From: Microbacterium oleivorans | Lineage (GTDB): Bacteria; Actinomycetota; Actinomycetes; Actinomycetales; Microbacteriaceae | DNA: 64,000 bases | Assembly: GCF_013389665.1 (NCBI RefSeq) | Contig: NZ_CP058316.1 | Span: 3,100,001-3,164,000 of the forward strand | Direction of reading: 5' to 3' | Shown here: positions 41,585 through 50,977 of the stretch, piece by piece | Position numbering within the stretch: position 1 is the first letter of the stretch | Layout of the letters: every line of letters starts with the position of its first letter | Made by a program: the position numbers and the translations under genes | The notes under the pieces: model-generated | Seen by the model: the letters and a program-made list of their open reading frames with translations, nothing else | Database searches by the model: none | Told to the model about the DNA's origin: nothing

Positions 41585-41833
41585 TTACGCCTGGTTGGAC
41601 GTGATGTAGGTGACGGCGTCGCCGACGGTCTTGAGGTTCTTGACCTCTTCGTCGGGGATGGTGACGCTGAACTTCTCCTCGGCGTTGACGACGATCGTCA
41701 TCATCGAGATCGAGTCGATGTCGAGGTCGTCGGTGAAGGACTTCTCCAGCGCGACCTCGTCGGCCGAGATGCCGGTCTCGTCGGTGATGAGCTCAGCGAG
41801 TCCGGCGAGGACCTCGTCGTTGCTGAATGCCAT
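41585..41833 (-). CDS. acpP: Acyl carrier protein
   Basis: 82-residue acidic carrier that holds growing acyl chains on a phosphopantetheine arm. The modified Ser is in DDLDIDSISMMTIV near residue 41; the motif reads DSIS rather than the common DSLS. The ATG at 41833 has AAGGAG upstream. It has its own -10 element upstream and a hairpin downstream, which would let it be made in excess of the synthases. Confidence 0.96.
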   Translation of the reverse strand: MAFSNDEVLAGLAELITDETGISADEVALEKSFTDDLDIDSISMMTIVVNAEEKFSVTIPDEEVKNLKTVGDAVTYITSNQA

Positions 41834-41883
41834 GGGGATTCTCCTTGTTATCTCTGGTCGGACCCGGACGCGGGCCGCTGTTC

Positions 41884-41889
41884 AGTCTA
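41884..41889 (-). promoter_or_regulatory. Internal -10 element in front of acpP
   Basis: TAGACT on the minus strand in the fabH-acpP spacer, about 50 nt before the acpP ATG. No clear -35. Confidence 0.45.
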
Positions 41890-41908
41890 GGTGCGGGGTC
41901 GCCGCGGA

Positions 41909-42910
41909 TCAGGGAAGGACGACGACCTGCGCGCCGAAGACGAGCCCCGCGCCGAAGCCGATCTGCAGGGCCAGGCCACCGCTGAGCTCGGGCTGCTCCT
42001 CGAGGAGCCGGTGCGTGGCGAGGGGGATGGAGGCCGCCGAGGTGTTGCCGGTCGTCTCGATGTCGCGACCGATCGCGACCGACTCGGGTAGACCGAGCTG
42101 CTTGGCGAACTCATCGATGATGCGCATGTTCGCCTGGTGCGGGATGAAGGCAGCGAGGTCGGAGGCCTGGATGCCGGCCTCCTCGATGGCGCGGCGGGCG
42201 ACCTTGACCATCTCCCAGACCGCCCAGCGGAAGACCGTGGGCCCTTCCTGGCGCAGCGTCGGCCAGGGAGCGAGGCCGTCGCGGAAGTCGACGAGCGTGT
42301 GGTTCATCCCGACGGCGTCGGCCTTCGACCCGTCGGAGCCCCACACGGTGGGCCCGATGCCCGGTATGTCACTCGGGCCGACGATGACGGCGCCCGCGCC
42401 GTCACCCAGGAGGAACGAGATCGTGCGATCGGTGGGATCGACGATGTCGCTGAGCTTCTCCGCGCCGACGACGGCGACGTACCGCGCGGCACCGGCTCGC
42501 ACGAGGGCGTCCGCCTGGGTCACGCCGTACGAGAAGCCCGCGCACGCCGCATTGACGTCGTAGGCGGCGGCCGGGTTCGCCCCCACGCGGTCGGCGACGA
42601 TCGCCGACACCGACGGCGTCTGCTTGGGGTTCGAGATCGTCGAGACGATGACGGCGTCGACCTGGTCGGCGGGCACCCCGCTGCGCCGGATCGCTTCGGC
42701 GACGGCGTCGGCGGCGAGGTCGATGACGGTGGTGTCCTTGTCGGCTCGCACCCTCGTGACGATGCCGGTGCGCTGGCGGATCCATTCGTCGCTCGAGTCG
42801 ATCGGGCCGACGAGGTCGTCGTTGGGCACCGCGTTCTCGCCGCGCGCCGCGCCGTAGGCGTAGATGCGGGTGTGCGCGGGGCCGGTGGCCTGACGAAGGG
42901 TGGGGGTCAT
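41909..42910 (-). CDS. fabH: 3-oxoacyl-ACP synthase III
   Basis: 333-residue condensing enzyme that starts fatty acid synthesis by joining acyl-CoA to malonyl-ACP. The catalytic Cys is in DVNAACAGFSYGV near residue 121. His and Asn complete the triad in FIPHQANMRII near residue 254 and TTGNTSAASIPLA near residue 283. The ATG at 42910 overlaps the fabD stop by four bases (ATGA), so the very long upstream frame is a shadow. Confidence 0.96.
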   Translation of the reverse strand: MTPTLRQATGPAHTRIYAYGAARGENAVPNDDLVGPIDSSDEWIRQRTGIVTRVRADKDTTVIDLAADAVAEAIRRSGVPADQVDAVIVSTISNPKQTPSVSAIVADRVGANPAAAYDVNAACAGFSYGVTQADALVRAGAARYVAVVGAEKLSDIVDPTDRTISFLLGDGAGAVIVGPSDIPGIGPTVWGSDGSKADAVGMNHTLVDFRDGLAPWPTLRQEGPTVFRWAVWEMVKVARRAIEEAGIQASDLAAFIPHQANMRIIDEFAKQLGLPESVAIGRDIETTGNTSAASIPLATHRLLEEQPELSGGLALQIGFGAGLVFGAQVVVLP

Positions 42911-43824
42911 GCGGCACCTCCGGAGATGAGAGCGGATGCGGCGACGAGGTCGTCGGGGGTCTTGACGGCGACCGAGGGGATGCCGCGGAGCGCGCGCTTG
43001 GCGAGTCCCACCAGGGTGCCGGCCGGGGCCAGCTCGATGATGCCCGTCACGCCGCGCTCGGCGAACGAGCCCATGCACAGATCCCAGCGCACGGGGGAGG
43101 CGACCTGCGCGACGAGCCGGTCGAGAGCGTCGCGGCCGTCGGCGACGACGGCCCCGTCGCGGTTCGACCAGAGGGTCAGCGCGGCATCCCGAGCGGGCAC
43201 GGCGGCGGCGGCGACGTCGAGCGCTTCGACGGCGGGGGCCATGTAACGCGTGTGGAAGGCTCCCGCCACCTGCAGCGGAACGACCCGGGTCGCTCGGACC
43301 GGTTCGGCGGCGAGGGCGGCGAGGGCGTCCAGGGCGCCGGCGGCGACGATCTGTCCACCTCCGTTGTAGTTGGCCGGGGTGAGGTCGAGCTCGGTCAGCC
43401 GGGCGACGACGGCATCCTGGTCGCCGCCGAGGACGGCGCTCATGCCGGTCTGCTCGCCCGTGGCGGCATCCGCCATCGCGCGACCGCGCAGACCCACCAG
43501 ACGTATGGCGTCGTCGGCGTCGATGACACCTGCCGCCGTCAGCGCCGCGATCTCTCCGACCGAGTGGCCCGCCACGCCCGTGGGTCGGGAGCCGTCGCGG
43601 GTGAGGGCGTCGTACGAGAGCAGGCTCGCGGCGACGATGAGGGGCTGTGCGACGGCCGTGTCGCGGATGCGATCGGCGTCCCACTCGGTGCCGGCGGCGA
43701 CGAGGTCGACCTCAGCGAGCTCCGAGTATCGCTCGAGGCGCTCGCGCGCGCCGTCCAGTTCGAGCCATGGTGCGAGGAACCCGGGGGACTGCGAGCCCTG
43801 ACCGGGGAACACGGCGATGATCAC
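42907..43824 (-). CDS. fabD: Malonyl-CoA:ACP transacylase
   Basis: 305-residue acyltransferase loading malonyl groups onto ACP. The GQGSQ motif is at residue 8 (VFPGQGSQSPG), the nucleophile Ser in VAGHSVGEIAALTAAG near residue 90, and the catalytic His in VAGAFHTRYM near residue 195. The GTG at 43824 follows a GGAAGG site. It is the first gene of the FAS II operon, directly downstream of fasR. Confidence 0.95.
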   Translation of the reverse strand: MIIAVFPGQGSQSPGFLAPWLELDGARERLERYSELAEVDLVAAGTEWDADRIRDTAVAQPLIVAASLLSYDALTRDGSRPTGVAGHSVGEIAALTAAGVIDADDAIRLVGLRGRAMADAATGEQTGMSAVLGGDQDAVVARLTELDLTPANYNGGGQIVAAGALDALAALAAEPVRATRVVPLQVAGAFHTRYMAPAVEALDVAAAAVPARDAALTLWSNRDGAVVADGRDALDRLVAQVASPVRWDLCMGSFAERGVTGIIELAPAGTLVGLAKRALRGIPSVAVKTPDDLVAASALISGGAA

Positions 43825-43870
43825 GCTTCCATCCTTCCAACTTCGGAGATCCAATCGCTGGCGACAGGCT

Positions 43871-43895
43871 CACAACAATCTGGTGAACCTTTGTG
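43871..43895. promoter_or_regulatory. Candidate operator between fasR and fabD
   Basis: Inverted repeat CACAA-N15-TTGTG in the 127-nt fasR-fabD spacer, where a FasR site would be expected. The match to any known FasR site was not verified. Confidence 0.3.
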
Positions 43896-43951
43896 TCGAC
43901 CGCACAGACGATCGGGTGAGAGGCGCCCGCGCGTCTCGCGCAGCGCCGTGG

Positions 43952-45154
43952 TCAGGCGCGCCGCCCCGCGGGCGGTCGTCGTCGCGTGAGGTCGTTGCCG
44001 ATCGACCCGAGGATCAATGCCGTCTGCAGGATGAGAGCCTCCCGCGGACCGGTCGCGTCCCATCCGATGACGTCCGACACGCGCTTGAGGCGGTACCGCA
44101 CCGTGTTGGGGTGCACGAACAGCTCACGCGCCGTCGCCTCCAGGGAGCGGCCGTTGTCGAGGTAGCTCCAGAGGGTCGCGACGAGGTCGGGGGAGTGCGC
44201 CAGCAGCGGCCGGTAGATGCGTTCGACCAGGGTCGCCTTCGCGACCGGATCTCCCGCGAGCGCCCGCTCGGGCAGGAGGTCGTCGGCCTCGGCCGGGCGC
44301 GGTGCGTGCCGCCACGCGCCCGCGACGGCGAAACCGGCCAGCGCGGCGCGCGCACTCTGGCTCGCGTCCACGAGAGCGGGGACGGTGGGACCGAGCACGA
44401 GGTGCCCGGCGCCGAATCCGGGCTCGAGGCGTGAGGCGATCTCGACGAAGGTCAGCTCCGGCACCGGCTCCACGCGTCCCGGGAGCTCGGCGCGGCCGAT
44501 GACCAGCACCAGACGCAGCCCCTGGACTCCGATCAGGACGTCGACGCCCATCTTCCGGGCGGCGCGACGCAGCTGGTCGACGTCGAACTGGGGCGGTGTG
44601 GTGCCCACCAGGACGGCGACGGCACCATGGCCATGCCAGCCCAGCGCCGCGATCCGACTCGGGAGCTCCTCGTCGGTCTCGCCCGTGAGGATCGAGTCGA
44701 CGACGAGAGCCTCGAGGCGTGCATCCCACAGGCCGCGCGCCTCGGCGGCCCGCGCATAGACGTCGGCGGCTGCGAACGCGACATCCCGGGAGTACTTCAG
44801 GATCGCCTCGCGGATGGCGTCGTCGCGGCCGGCGACGCGCTCCTCGGTGACTTCGACCGTCACCCGCACGAGCTGCAGGGTCTGCGTCAGGCTCACGCTC
44901 CGCAGCAACTCGCGCGGTGCCGCCGCGAAGATGTCGGCCGCGATGCGAGGCGTCGACGAGGGGTCCTCGAACCACTGGATGAAGGAGGTGATGCCCGCCT
45001 GCGCGACCAGTCCCACAGAGGACCGGCGCGCAGGCGGCATCTCGGCATACCAGGGCAGGGTCTCCTCGAGGCGATTGATCGTGGCTGTCGCCAGATCTCC
45101 CGAGATCCGGCGGAGCCACGTGAGCGTCTCCGCCTTGGACCGTGCGTCGGCCAC
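43952..45154 (-). CDS. fasR: FasR-type PucR/CdaR-family regulator of fatty acid synthesis
   Basis: 400-residue transcription factor of the PucR/CdaR family. The C-terminal helix-turn-helix (NGRSLEATARELFVHPNTVR, then YRLKRVSDVIGWD) lies near residues 337-370. The N-terminal two thirds form the sensory region, known in FasR proteins to bind long-chain acyl-CoA. Its position just upstream of fabD matches FasR of Streptomyces and mycobacteria, where it activates the fab genes. It starts eight bases after the aceE stop, so it may be read through from the pyruvate dehydrogenase gene. Confidence 0.87.
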   Translation of the reverse strand: MADARSKAETLTWLRRISGDLATATINRLEETLPWYAEMPPARRSSVGLVAQAGITSFIQWFEDPSSTPRIAADIFAAAPRELLRSVSLTQTLQLVRVTVEVTEERVAGRDDAIREAILKYSRDVAFAAADVYARAAEARGLWDARLEALVVDSILTGETDEELPSRIAALGWHGHGAVAVLVGTTPPQFDVDQLRRAARKMGVDVLIGVQGLRLVLVIGRAELPGRVEPVPELTFVEIASRLEPGFGAGHLVLGPTVPALVDASQSARAALAGFAVAGAWRHAPRPAEADDLLPERALAGDPVAKATLVERIYRPLLAHSPDLVATLWSYLDNGRSLEATARELFVHPNTVRYRLKRVSDVIGWDATGPREALILQTALILGSIGNDLTRRRPPAGRRA

Positions 45155-45162
45155 CGACCGGG

Positions 45163-47892
45163 TCAGCTTTCTCCGCCCGCGTTACCGCTGGTGCCGGCGG
45201 TCACGTCGTGCAGCCGGTAGCGCTCGATCGCCTGCGCCGAGAGCCCGCGGTCGATGACGCCGTCGTCGGCCAGGGCCTGGAGCGTGCGTACCACGATCGA
45301 CGGTCCGTCGATCTTGAAGAAGCGGCGAGCGGCAGGACGGGTGTCGGAGAAGCCGAAGCCCTCGGCACCGAGCGTGGCGAAGCGACGGGGGACCCAGGGC
45401 CGGATCTGGTCCTGGACCGCGTGCATGAAGTCGCTCACCGCGACGACGGGGCCCTCGGAGTCGCTCAGCTTCTGCGTCACGAACGCCGTGCGGGGCTCGT
45501 CGGTCGGGTGCAGGAAGTTGTGCTCATCGGCGGCCAGGCCGTCGCGACGCAGCTCGGTCCAGCTGGTGACGGACCAGACGTCGGCGACCACGCCCCAGTC
45601 GTCCTTGAGCAGCTTCTGCGCCTCGTATGCCCACGGCACACCGACACCGGACGCGAGCAGCTGGGCGCGGGGACCGTCGCCCTCGCCCACACTCACCCGG
45701 TGGATGCCGCGCACGATGCCGTCGACGTCGACATCCTCGGGCTCCTTCGGCTGTACCAGCGGCTCGTTGTAGAGCGTGATGTAGTACATGACGTTGGGGT
45801 CGGGGTGATCGCCGCCGTACATCCGCTCGAGGCCCGAGCGGACGATGTGTGCGATCTCGTAGCCGTAGGCCGGGTCGTACGACACGGTCGCCGGATTGGT
45901 CGACGCCAGCAGGTGCGAGTGTCCGTCGGCGTGCTGGAGGCCCTCACCGGTCAGCGTGGTGCGACCGGCCGTAGCGCCCATGATGAACCCGCGAGCCATC
46001 TGGTCGCCGGCTGCCCACTGCGCATCACCGGTGCGCTGGAAGCCGAACATCGAGTAGAAGACGTACACCGGGATCAGCGGCTCGCCGTGGGTGGCGTAGG
46101 AGGTTCCGACCGCGGTGAAGGCCGCGAGCGCGCCCGCCTCGTTGATGCCGACGTGCAGGATCTGCCCCTGCGGGCTCTCCTTGTAGGCCAGAAGCAGCTC
46201 GCGGTCGACCGAGGTGTAGTTCTGGCCGTGCGGGTTGTAGATCTTCGCCGTCGGGAAGTAGGCGTCCATGCCGAACGTGCGCGCCTCGTCGGGGATGATC
46301 GGCACGATGCGGTGGCCGAAGTCCTTCGCGCGCAGCAGATCCTTGAGGAGTCGCACGAACGCCATGGTGGTGGCGATCTCCTGCGTGCCCGAGCCCTTCT
46401 TCGGCAGCGCGTACGACTCGTCGCCCGGAAGCGTGAGCGGCGCGTGCGTCTTGCGGCGCTGCGGCAGGAACCCGCCGAGCTCACGGCGACGGTCGAGCAT
46501 GTAGCGGATCGTCTCGTCCTCGGCACCCGGGTGGTAGTAGGGCGGGAGGTACGGGTTCTCTTCGAGCTGCGCGTCGGTGATCGGGATGCGCATCGAGTCG
46601 CGGAAGTGCTTGAGGTTCTCGAGCGTCATCTTCTTCATCTGGTGGGTCGCGTTGCGGCCCTCGAAGTGGTGACCGAGACCGTAGCCCTTGATGGTCTTCG
46701 CGAGGATGACCGTGGGCTGACCCTTGTGCTGCATGGCCTGCTGGTATGCGGCGTAGACCTTCTGGTAGTCCAGCCCGCCGCGGCGGAGCTTGCCCCAGAT
46801 GTCGTCGTCCGACCAGTCCTTCACCAGAGCGGCGGTGCGCTCGTCGCGGCCGAAGAAGTGCTCGCGGATGAATCCGCCGTCCTCGGCGCGGTAGGTCTGG
46901 AAGTCGCCGTCGGGAGTGGTGTTCATCAGGCGGACCAGGGCGCCGTCGTCGTCCTGCGAGAGCAGCTCGTCCCAGCCGCGGCCCCAGACGACCTTGATGA
47001 CGTTCCAGCCGGCGCCGCGGAAGTAGGCCTCGAGCTCCTGCACGATCTTGCCGTTGCCCCGCACCGGGCCGTCGAGACGCTGCAGGTTGCAGTTGATCAC
47101 GAACGTGAGGTTGTCGAGTCCCTCGTTGGCTGCGACCTGCAGCTGACCGCGGCTCTCGACCTCGTCCATCTCGCCGTCGCCGAGGAAGGCCCAGACGTGC
47201 GAGTCGGAGAGGTCCTTGATGCCCCGGTTGGTGAGGTACTTGTTGTTCATCGCCTGGTAGATGGCGTTGATCGGGCCGAGGCCCATCGAGACCGTCGGGA
47301 ACTGCCAGTAGTCGGGCATCAGACGGGGGTGCGGGTAGGACGGGATGCCGTTCTCACCCTGCGAGGCCTCCTGACGGAAGCCGTCGAGCTGTGCCTCGCT
47401 CAGACGTCCCTCGAGGAAGGAGCGAGCGTAGATGCCGGGGGAAGCGTGCCCCTGGATGAAGATCTGGTCGCCGCCGGACTCGTGGTCGGGGCCGCGGAAG
47501 AAGTGGTTGAAGCCGACTTCGTAGAGCGAGGCCGACGAGGCGTAGGTCGAGATGTGTCCGCCGACCCCGATGCCGGGTCGCTGTGCACGGTGCACCGTCA
47601 CGGCAGCGTTCCATCGGATCCACCGACGGTAGCGGCGCTCGAGCTCCTCGTCGCCGGGGAACTCCGGCTCGTTCTCGGGCGCGATGGTGTTGATGTAGTC
47701 CGTCACCGGCACCTGCGGGACGTTCAGCTGCAGCTCGTGCGAGGCCTGGAGCAGGCTCAGCATGATCTCGCGACCACGACCGGAGCCCTTCGCGTCGACC
47801 AGCTGACGCAGCGACTCCTGCCATTCCCCCGTCTCTTCCGGATCGCTGTCCAGGGCGTCCTGGGAGTAGGGGTCTTGATCGTTGACAGTCAC
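45163..47892 (-). CDS. aceE: Pyruvate dehydrogenase E1 component, homodimeric type
   Basis: 909-residue thiamine-diphosphate enzyme that decarboxylates pyruvate and feeds acetyl-CoA formation. The cofactor motif runs [20 protein letters not shown] then [17 protein letters not shown], near residues 235-275. The middle domain has [13 protein letters not shown] near residue 545. The GTG at 47892 follows GAAAGG. The E2 and E3 components are not adjacent, as usual in actinobacteria. Confidence 0.97.
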   Translation of the reverse strand: MTVNDQDPYSQDALDSDPEETGEWQESLRQLVDAKGSGRGREIMLSLLQASHELQLNVPQVPVTDYINTIAPENEPEFPGDEELERRYRRWIRWNAAVTVHRAQRPGIGVGGHISTYASSASLYEVGFNHFFRGPDHESGGDQIFIQGHASPGIYARSFLEGRLSEAQLDGFRQEASQGENGIPSYPHPRLMPDYWQFPTVSMGLGPINAIYQAMNNKYLTNRGIKDLSDSHVWAFLGDGEMDEVESRGQLQVAANEGLDNLTFVINCNLQRLDGPVRGNGKIVQELEAYFRGAGWNVIKVVWGRGWDELLSQDDDGALVRLMNTTPDGDFQTYRAEDGGFIREHFFGRDERTAALVKDWSDDDIWGKLRRGGLDYQKVYAAYQQAMQHKGQPTVILAKTIKGYGLGHHFEGRNATHQMKKMTLENLKHFRDSMRIPITDAQLEENPYLPPYYHPGAEDETIRYMLDRRRELGGFLPQRRKTHAPLTLPGDESYALPKKGSGTQEIATTMAFVRLLKDLLRAKDFGHRIVPIIPDEARTFGMDAYFPTAKIYNPHGQNYTSVDRELLLAYKESPQGQILHVGINEAGALAAFTAVGTSYATHGEPLIPVYVFYSMFGFQRTGDAQWAAGDQMARGFIMGATAGRTTLTGEGLQHADGHSHLLASTNPATVSYDPAYGYEIAHIVRSGLERMYGGDHPDPNVMYYITLYNEPLVQPKEPEDVDVDGIVRGIHRVSVGEGDGPRAQLLASGVGVPWAYEAQKLLKDDWGVVADVWSVTSWTELRRDGLAADEHNFLHPTDEPRTAFVTQKLSDSEGPVVAVSDFMHAVQDQIRPWVPRRFATLGAEGFGFSDTRPAARRFFKIDGPSIVVRTLQALADDGVIDRGLSAQAIERYRLHDVTAGTSGNAGGES

Positions 47893-47981
47893 GGGCGACC
47901 TTTCTCGTATGGCAGATCGTGCCAGGTAATCACCACGGGCAGGGCGCGGGCGTTGTCGGGCGCGCACAAGCACCGCAGGAC

Positions 47982-47987
47982 AGCCTA
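47982..47987 (-). promoter_or_regulatory. -10 element of aceE
   Basis: TAGGCT on the minus strand, about 90 nt before the aceE start, in the spacer shared with divergent tRNA-Val. No clear -35. Confidence 0.4.
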
Positions 47988-48029
47988 CTCACGCTCGCGG
48001 GGGTCGGCGCTCTCGTAGACTGAGACGAG

Positions 48030-48103
48030 GGGCCCATAGCTCAGTTGGTTAGAGCACCTCGTTTACACCGAGGGAGTCGGGAGTTCGAGTCTCTCTGGGC
48101 CCA
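48030..48103 (+). tRNA. tRNA-Val (anticodon TAC)
   Basis: 74-nt cloverleaf: acceptor GGGCCCA/TGGGCCC, anticodon arm CCTCG-TTTACAC-CGAGG, T-loop TTCGAGT, discriminator A. CCA is not encoded. A TAGACT (-10) lies at 48016-48021. Its 3' end is one base from the next start codon. Confidence 0.95.
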
Positions 48104-48104
48104 C

Positions 48105-48836
48105 ATGAAAGCCACCCCCGCAGACCAGCTGCTGCTTCTGGATCTCGTCCGGCTCGACGCGCAGTCCCGTGGTGCGGAGGCGGCCAAGCGCAATCCCGCA
48201 CAGGCGGCCCGTGTGCAGGAACTCCTGGCGCATCGACAGGCGCTCTCGGTCGAGCTGACCGGTCTGCTGGGCACGCGCGACGACATCGAGGCCGAGCTGG
48301 CCCGCATCGCATCGGACGTCGCCGTCGTCGATGCCCGCGCGGCACGCGACGCCCAACGTCTGGGTGCGACCTCGAGCGCGAAGGACGCGCAGGGTCTCGA
48401 GCACGAGATCGCGTCGCTGGCCCGCCGCAAGAGCGAGCTCGAAGACGGGCAGCTCGCCGCGATGGAGCGGCTCGAGGCCGCGGAGGCGGCGGTCGCCGCC
48501 CAGCAGGCGCTCATCGCCGAGGTCAACGCCGAGGGCGGGCGCCTGAGCGCCGAGGGCAAGGCCGCCGTGGCCGAGGCGCAGTCGCGCCTCGATGCGGCCA
48601 CCCGTGATCGCGCCGCCGTCGCTGCGCGGGTCCCCGCCGACCTGCTGTCGCGCTACGAGACCCTCGCCGAGCGCACCCCGGGTGCAGGGCTGCTGACCCG
48701 ACGCACCTGCGGCGGCTGCCACATGGAGCTCTCGGGCAGCGACCTCAAGGTCATCGGGCAGGCGGCCGATGACGACGTCGTGACGTGCCCCGAGTGCGGG
48801 TGCATCCTCGTCCGCACCGACGAGTCGGGGCTGTGA
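48105..48836 (+). CDS. C4-type zinc-ribbon coiled-coil protein (CT398-like)
   Basis: 243-residue protein: a long antiparallel coiled coil (residues about 10-185, heptad-rich Ala/Glu/Arg/Leu) and a C-terminal zinc ribbon with CGGCHMEL near residue 197 and CPECGCIL near residue 225. Members of this family are found beside RNase HI, Nif3-like or pol genes, and their role is unclear. The ATG is two bases after the tRNA-Val 3' end, so there is no room for a ribosome site outside the tRNA. The family start pattern (MKATPADQLLLLDLV) supports this start. Confidence 0.88.
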   Translation: MKATPADQLLLLDLVRLDAQSRGAEAAKRNPAQAARVQELLAHRQALSVELTGLLGTRDDIEAELARIASDVAVVDARAARDAQRLGATSSAKDAQGLEHEIASLARRKSELEDGQLAAMERLEAAEAAVAAQQALIAEVNAEGGRLSAEGKAAVAEAQSRLDAATRDRAAVAARVPADLLSRYETLAERTPGAGLLTRRTCGGCHMELSGSDLKVIGQAADDDVVTCPECGCILVRTDESGL

Positions 48837-48843
48837 CCAGACC

Positions 48844-50532
48844 ATGACCGCGCCGCGCGCCGGCTGGCGTGCGGTCGGACGCCGCGGCGACGGCACGGTC
48901 GAGGTCGCCACGCTCGACGCCTCGGGCTCCGAGATCGGGCGCCGGACCATTCCGGCGGCCGCGCTGCTCGCCGAGTTCGCCGCCGAGCCCGATGCGCGGT
49001 GGGTGTGGTCCGACGCGACGACGTGGTACGCCCCCGCATTGGTCGCCGGGGTGCGGGTCTCGCGGTGCCACGACCTGCGACTGTGCCACGCGATCCTCCG
49101 CGACAGCATCCTCGTCCCGGATCGGTCGGAGCTGCGCTCGGCGACCGAATGGGACGGACTCCCCGCGGACGCGACGACGGGCCGGGACGCCCTGTTCGAC
49201 CTCGAGCCACCCGCCGATGCCATTCCCGATGGTCTCGACGCCGTGCTGGCGGAATTCTCGCGACAGCTCCGTGCGATCGGATCATCGCCCGACGCCGGTC
49301 GTCTCCGGCTCCTGACGGCCGCCGAGTCGGCGGGGGCACTCGTCGCCGTCGAGATGCACGCCGCCGGAGTGCCGTGGAGCCGCGATATCCACGACGCGAT
49401 CCTGACCGAGGCGCTCGGTCCCCGGCCGCGCGCCGGCGAGCTTCCCGAACGGGTGCGCCGGCTCGCGGATCAGGTGCGCGCCGCGCTCGGAGATCCCGGC
49501 GCGAGTCTGGACTCGCACCCCCGGCTCCTGCGGTCCCTGCACCGGGCCGGCCTGCTCGTGGAGTCGACCAGCAAGTGGGAGCTCATGCGTCACGAGCATC
49601 CCGTCGTCGAGCCGCTGCTGGCGTACAAGCGAGCCGTGCGGCTGCTGACCGCGAACGGATGGGCCTGGATGGACGAGTGGATCCCCGGCGACAGGTTCCG
49701 CCCCGTCTACGTCCCCGGCGGGGTGGTCACGGGGCGATGGGCCTCATCGGGCGGCGGGGCGCTGCAGCTGCCGCGGATGCTGCGACCGGCGGTCCGTGCC
49801 GACCCGGGCTGGAAGCTCGTCGTCGCCGACGTCGCGCAGCTCGAGCCCCGCATCCTCGCGGCCATGTCGGGCGACACCGCCCTCGCGGGCGCCGCGCGGG
49901 GCCGGGATCTGTACGAGGGGATCGTCGAGCGGGGCGCCGTCGCGACCCGTTCGGAGGCGAAGATGGCGATGCTCGGAGCGATGTACGGCGCGACGACGGG
50001 TGACAGCGGCCGGCTCGTGCCGTCGCTGCGCCGCGCCTACCCGCGGGCGATGGCCGTCGTCGACGAAGCGGCACGGGTCGGCGAGCAGGGCGGCGTCGTC
50101 CGGACCCTGCTCGGACGGACCAGCCCGCCGCCGTCCGCGGCGTGGCTCGAGCTGCAGGCCGATGCCGCCGAGTCGGATGCCTCCGACGCGCTGCGGTCGG
50201 CGGCGAGGTCGCGCGGGAGGGACGTCGGGCGCCTCACGCGCAACTTCGTGGTCCAGGGCACGGCGGCGGAGTGGGCGCTCGCCTGGCTCGCCGACCTGCG
50301 CCTGCGCCTGGCCTCGTTCCCCGCGCGGGGGCCCCATCCGATCACCGACCGTGCGCACCTGGCGTTCTTCCTGCACGACGAGATCATCGTCCACACCCCC
50401 GTCGATCACGCGCAGGCCGCAGCGGATGCCGTCCGCGAGGCGGCGCGGTCGGCGGGCGAGCTGCTGTTCGGGTCCTTTCCGCTCGACTTCCGTCTCGACG
50501 TGCGCATCGCGGACTCCGCCGACAAGGCGTGA
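48844..50532 (+). CDS. DNA polymerase I-like protein (degenerate exonuclease plus polymerase domain)
   Basis: 562-residue member of the actinobacterial bifunctional exonuclease/polymerase family, much shorter than PolA. The N-terminal part resembles a worn 3'-5' exonuclease fold without a clear DEDD set. The polymerase domain keeps motif A (VVADVAQLEPRILAAM, with V for the usual Tyr of DYSQIELR), motif B (RSEAKMAMLGAMYGATTGD) near residue 377, and motif C (FFLHDEIIVHTP) near residue 508. It follows the zinc-ribbon gene by seven bases. Its cellular role, probably repair, is not established. Confidence 0.82.
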   Translation: MTAPRAGWRAVGRRGDGTVEVATLDASGSEIGRRTIPAAALLAEFAAEPDARWVWSDATTWYAPALVAGVRVSRCHDLRLCHAILRDSILVPDRSELRSATEWDGLPADATTGRDALFDLEPPADAIPDGLDAVLAEFSRQLRAIGSSPDAGRLRLLTAAESAGALVAVEMHAAGVPWSRDIHDAILTEALGPRPRAGELPERVRRLADQVRAALGDPGASLDSHPRLLRSLHRAGLLVESTSKWELMRHEHPVVEPLLAYKRAVRLLTANGWAWMDEWIPGDRFRPVYVPGGVVTGRWASSGGGALQLPRMLRPAVRADPGWKLVVADVAQLEPRILAAMSGDTALAGAARGRDLYEGIVERGAVATRSEAKMAMLGAMYGATTGDSGRLVPSLRRAYPRAMAVVDEAARVGEQGGVVRTLLGRTSPPPSAAWLELQADAAESDASDALRSAARSRGRDVGRLTRNFVVQGTAAEWALAWLADLRLRLASFPARGPHPITDRAHLAFFLHDEIIVHTPVDHAQAAADAVREAARSAGELLFGSFPLDFRLDVRIADSADKA

Positions 50533-50570
50533 CCGAGGTCCGCCGGGTTCGGGCTCGGGGCGTCGCCGGA

Positions 50571-50576
50571 TAGACT
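50571..50576 (+). promoter_or_regulatory. -10 element of rnpB
   Basis: TAGACT, 7 nt before the predicted 5' end of RNase P RNA. Confidence 0.5.
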
Positions 50577-50583
50577 CGGGCCT

Positions 50584-50950
50584 GCGAATGGGTCGGCTGG
50601 ACGGTCGCGTGGCGGGAAACCGCACCGAGGAACGTCCGGGCTCCACAGGACAGGACGGTGGGTAACGCCCACCCGGAGTGATCCGCGAGACAGTGCCACA
50701 GAAAGCAGACCGCCGGCGCCCGCGCCGGTAAGGGTGAAAGGGTGGTGTAAGAGACCACCGGGGCCGTGGTGACACGGCTCGCACGGTAAACCTCGTCCGG
50801 AGCAAGGTCAGACAGGGGATGCAGACGCGGTTCGCCGAGTCCCCGGGTAGACCGCTAGAGCGGCACGGCAACGTGTCGCCGAGAGAGATGGCCGTCCACG
50901 GGGCTCACGCCCCCGGACAGAACCCGGCGTACAGGCCGGCCCATTCGCTT
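50584..50950 (+). ncRNA. rnpB: RNase P RNA, type A
   Basis: Catalytic RNA that removes tRNA 5' leaders. The P1 helix is formed by GCGAATGGGTCGGC (50584-50597) and GCCGGCCCATTCGC (50935-50948). Conserved core segments are GAGGAACGTCCGGGCTCC (50629-50646), ACAGAAAGCAGACCGCC (50699-50715), GTAAGGGTGAAAGGGTGG and the GACAGAACCCGGCGTACAG near the 3' end. No protein-coding frame is supported across it. The 5' end fits the upstream TAGACT. Confidence 0.95.
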
Positions 50951-50977
50951 CCTCGTCCTCGGTGGGCCCCGGCTCGG

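Noticed and set aside
45142..48018. Long plus-strand open frame opposite aceE
   Set aside because: Fully antisense to pyruvate dehydrogenase E1, with low-complexity composition and no recognisable domain.
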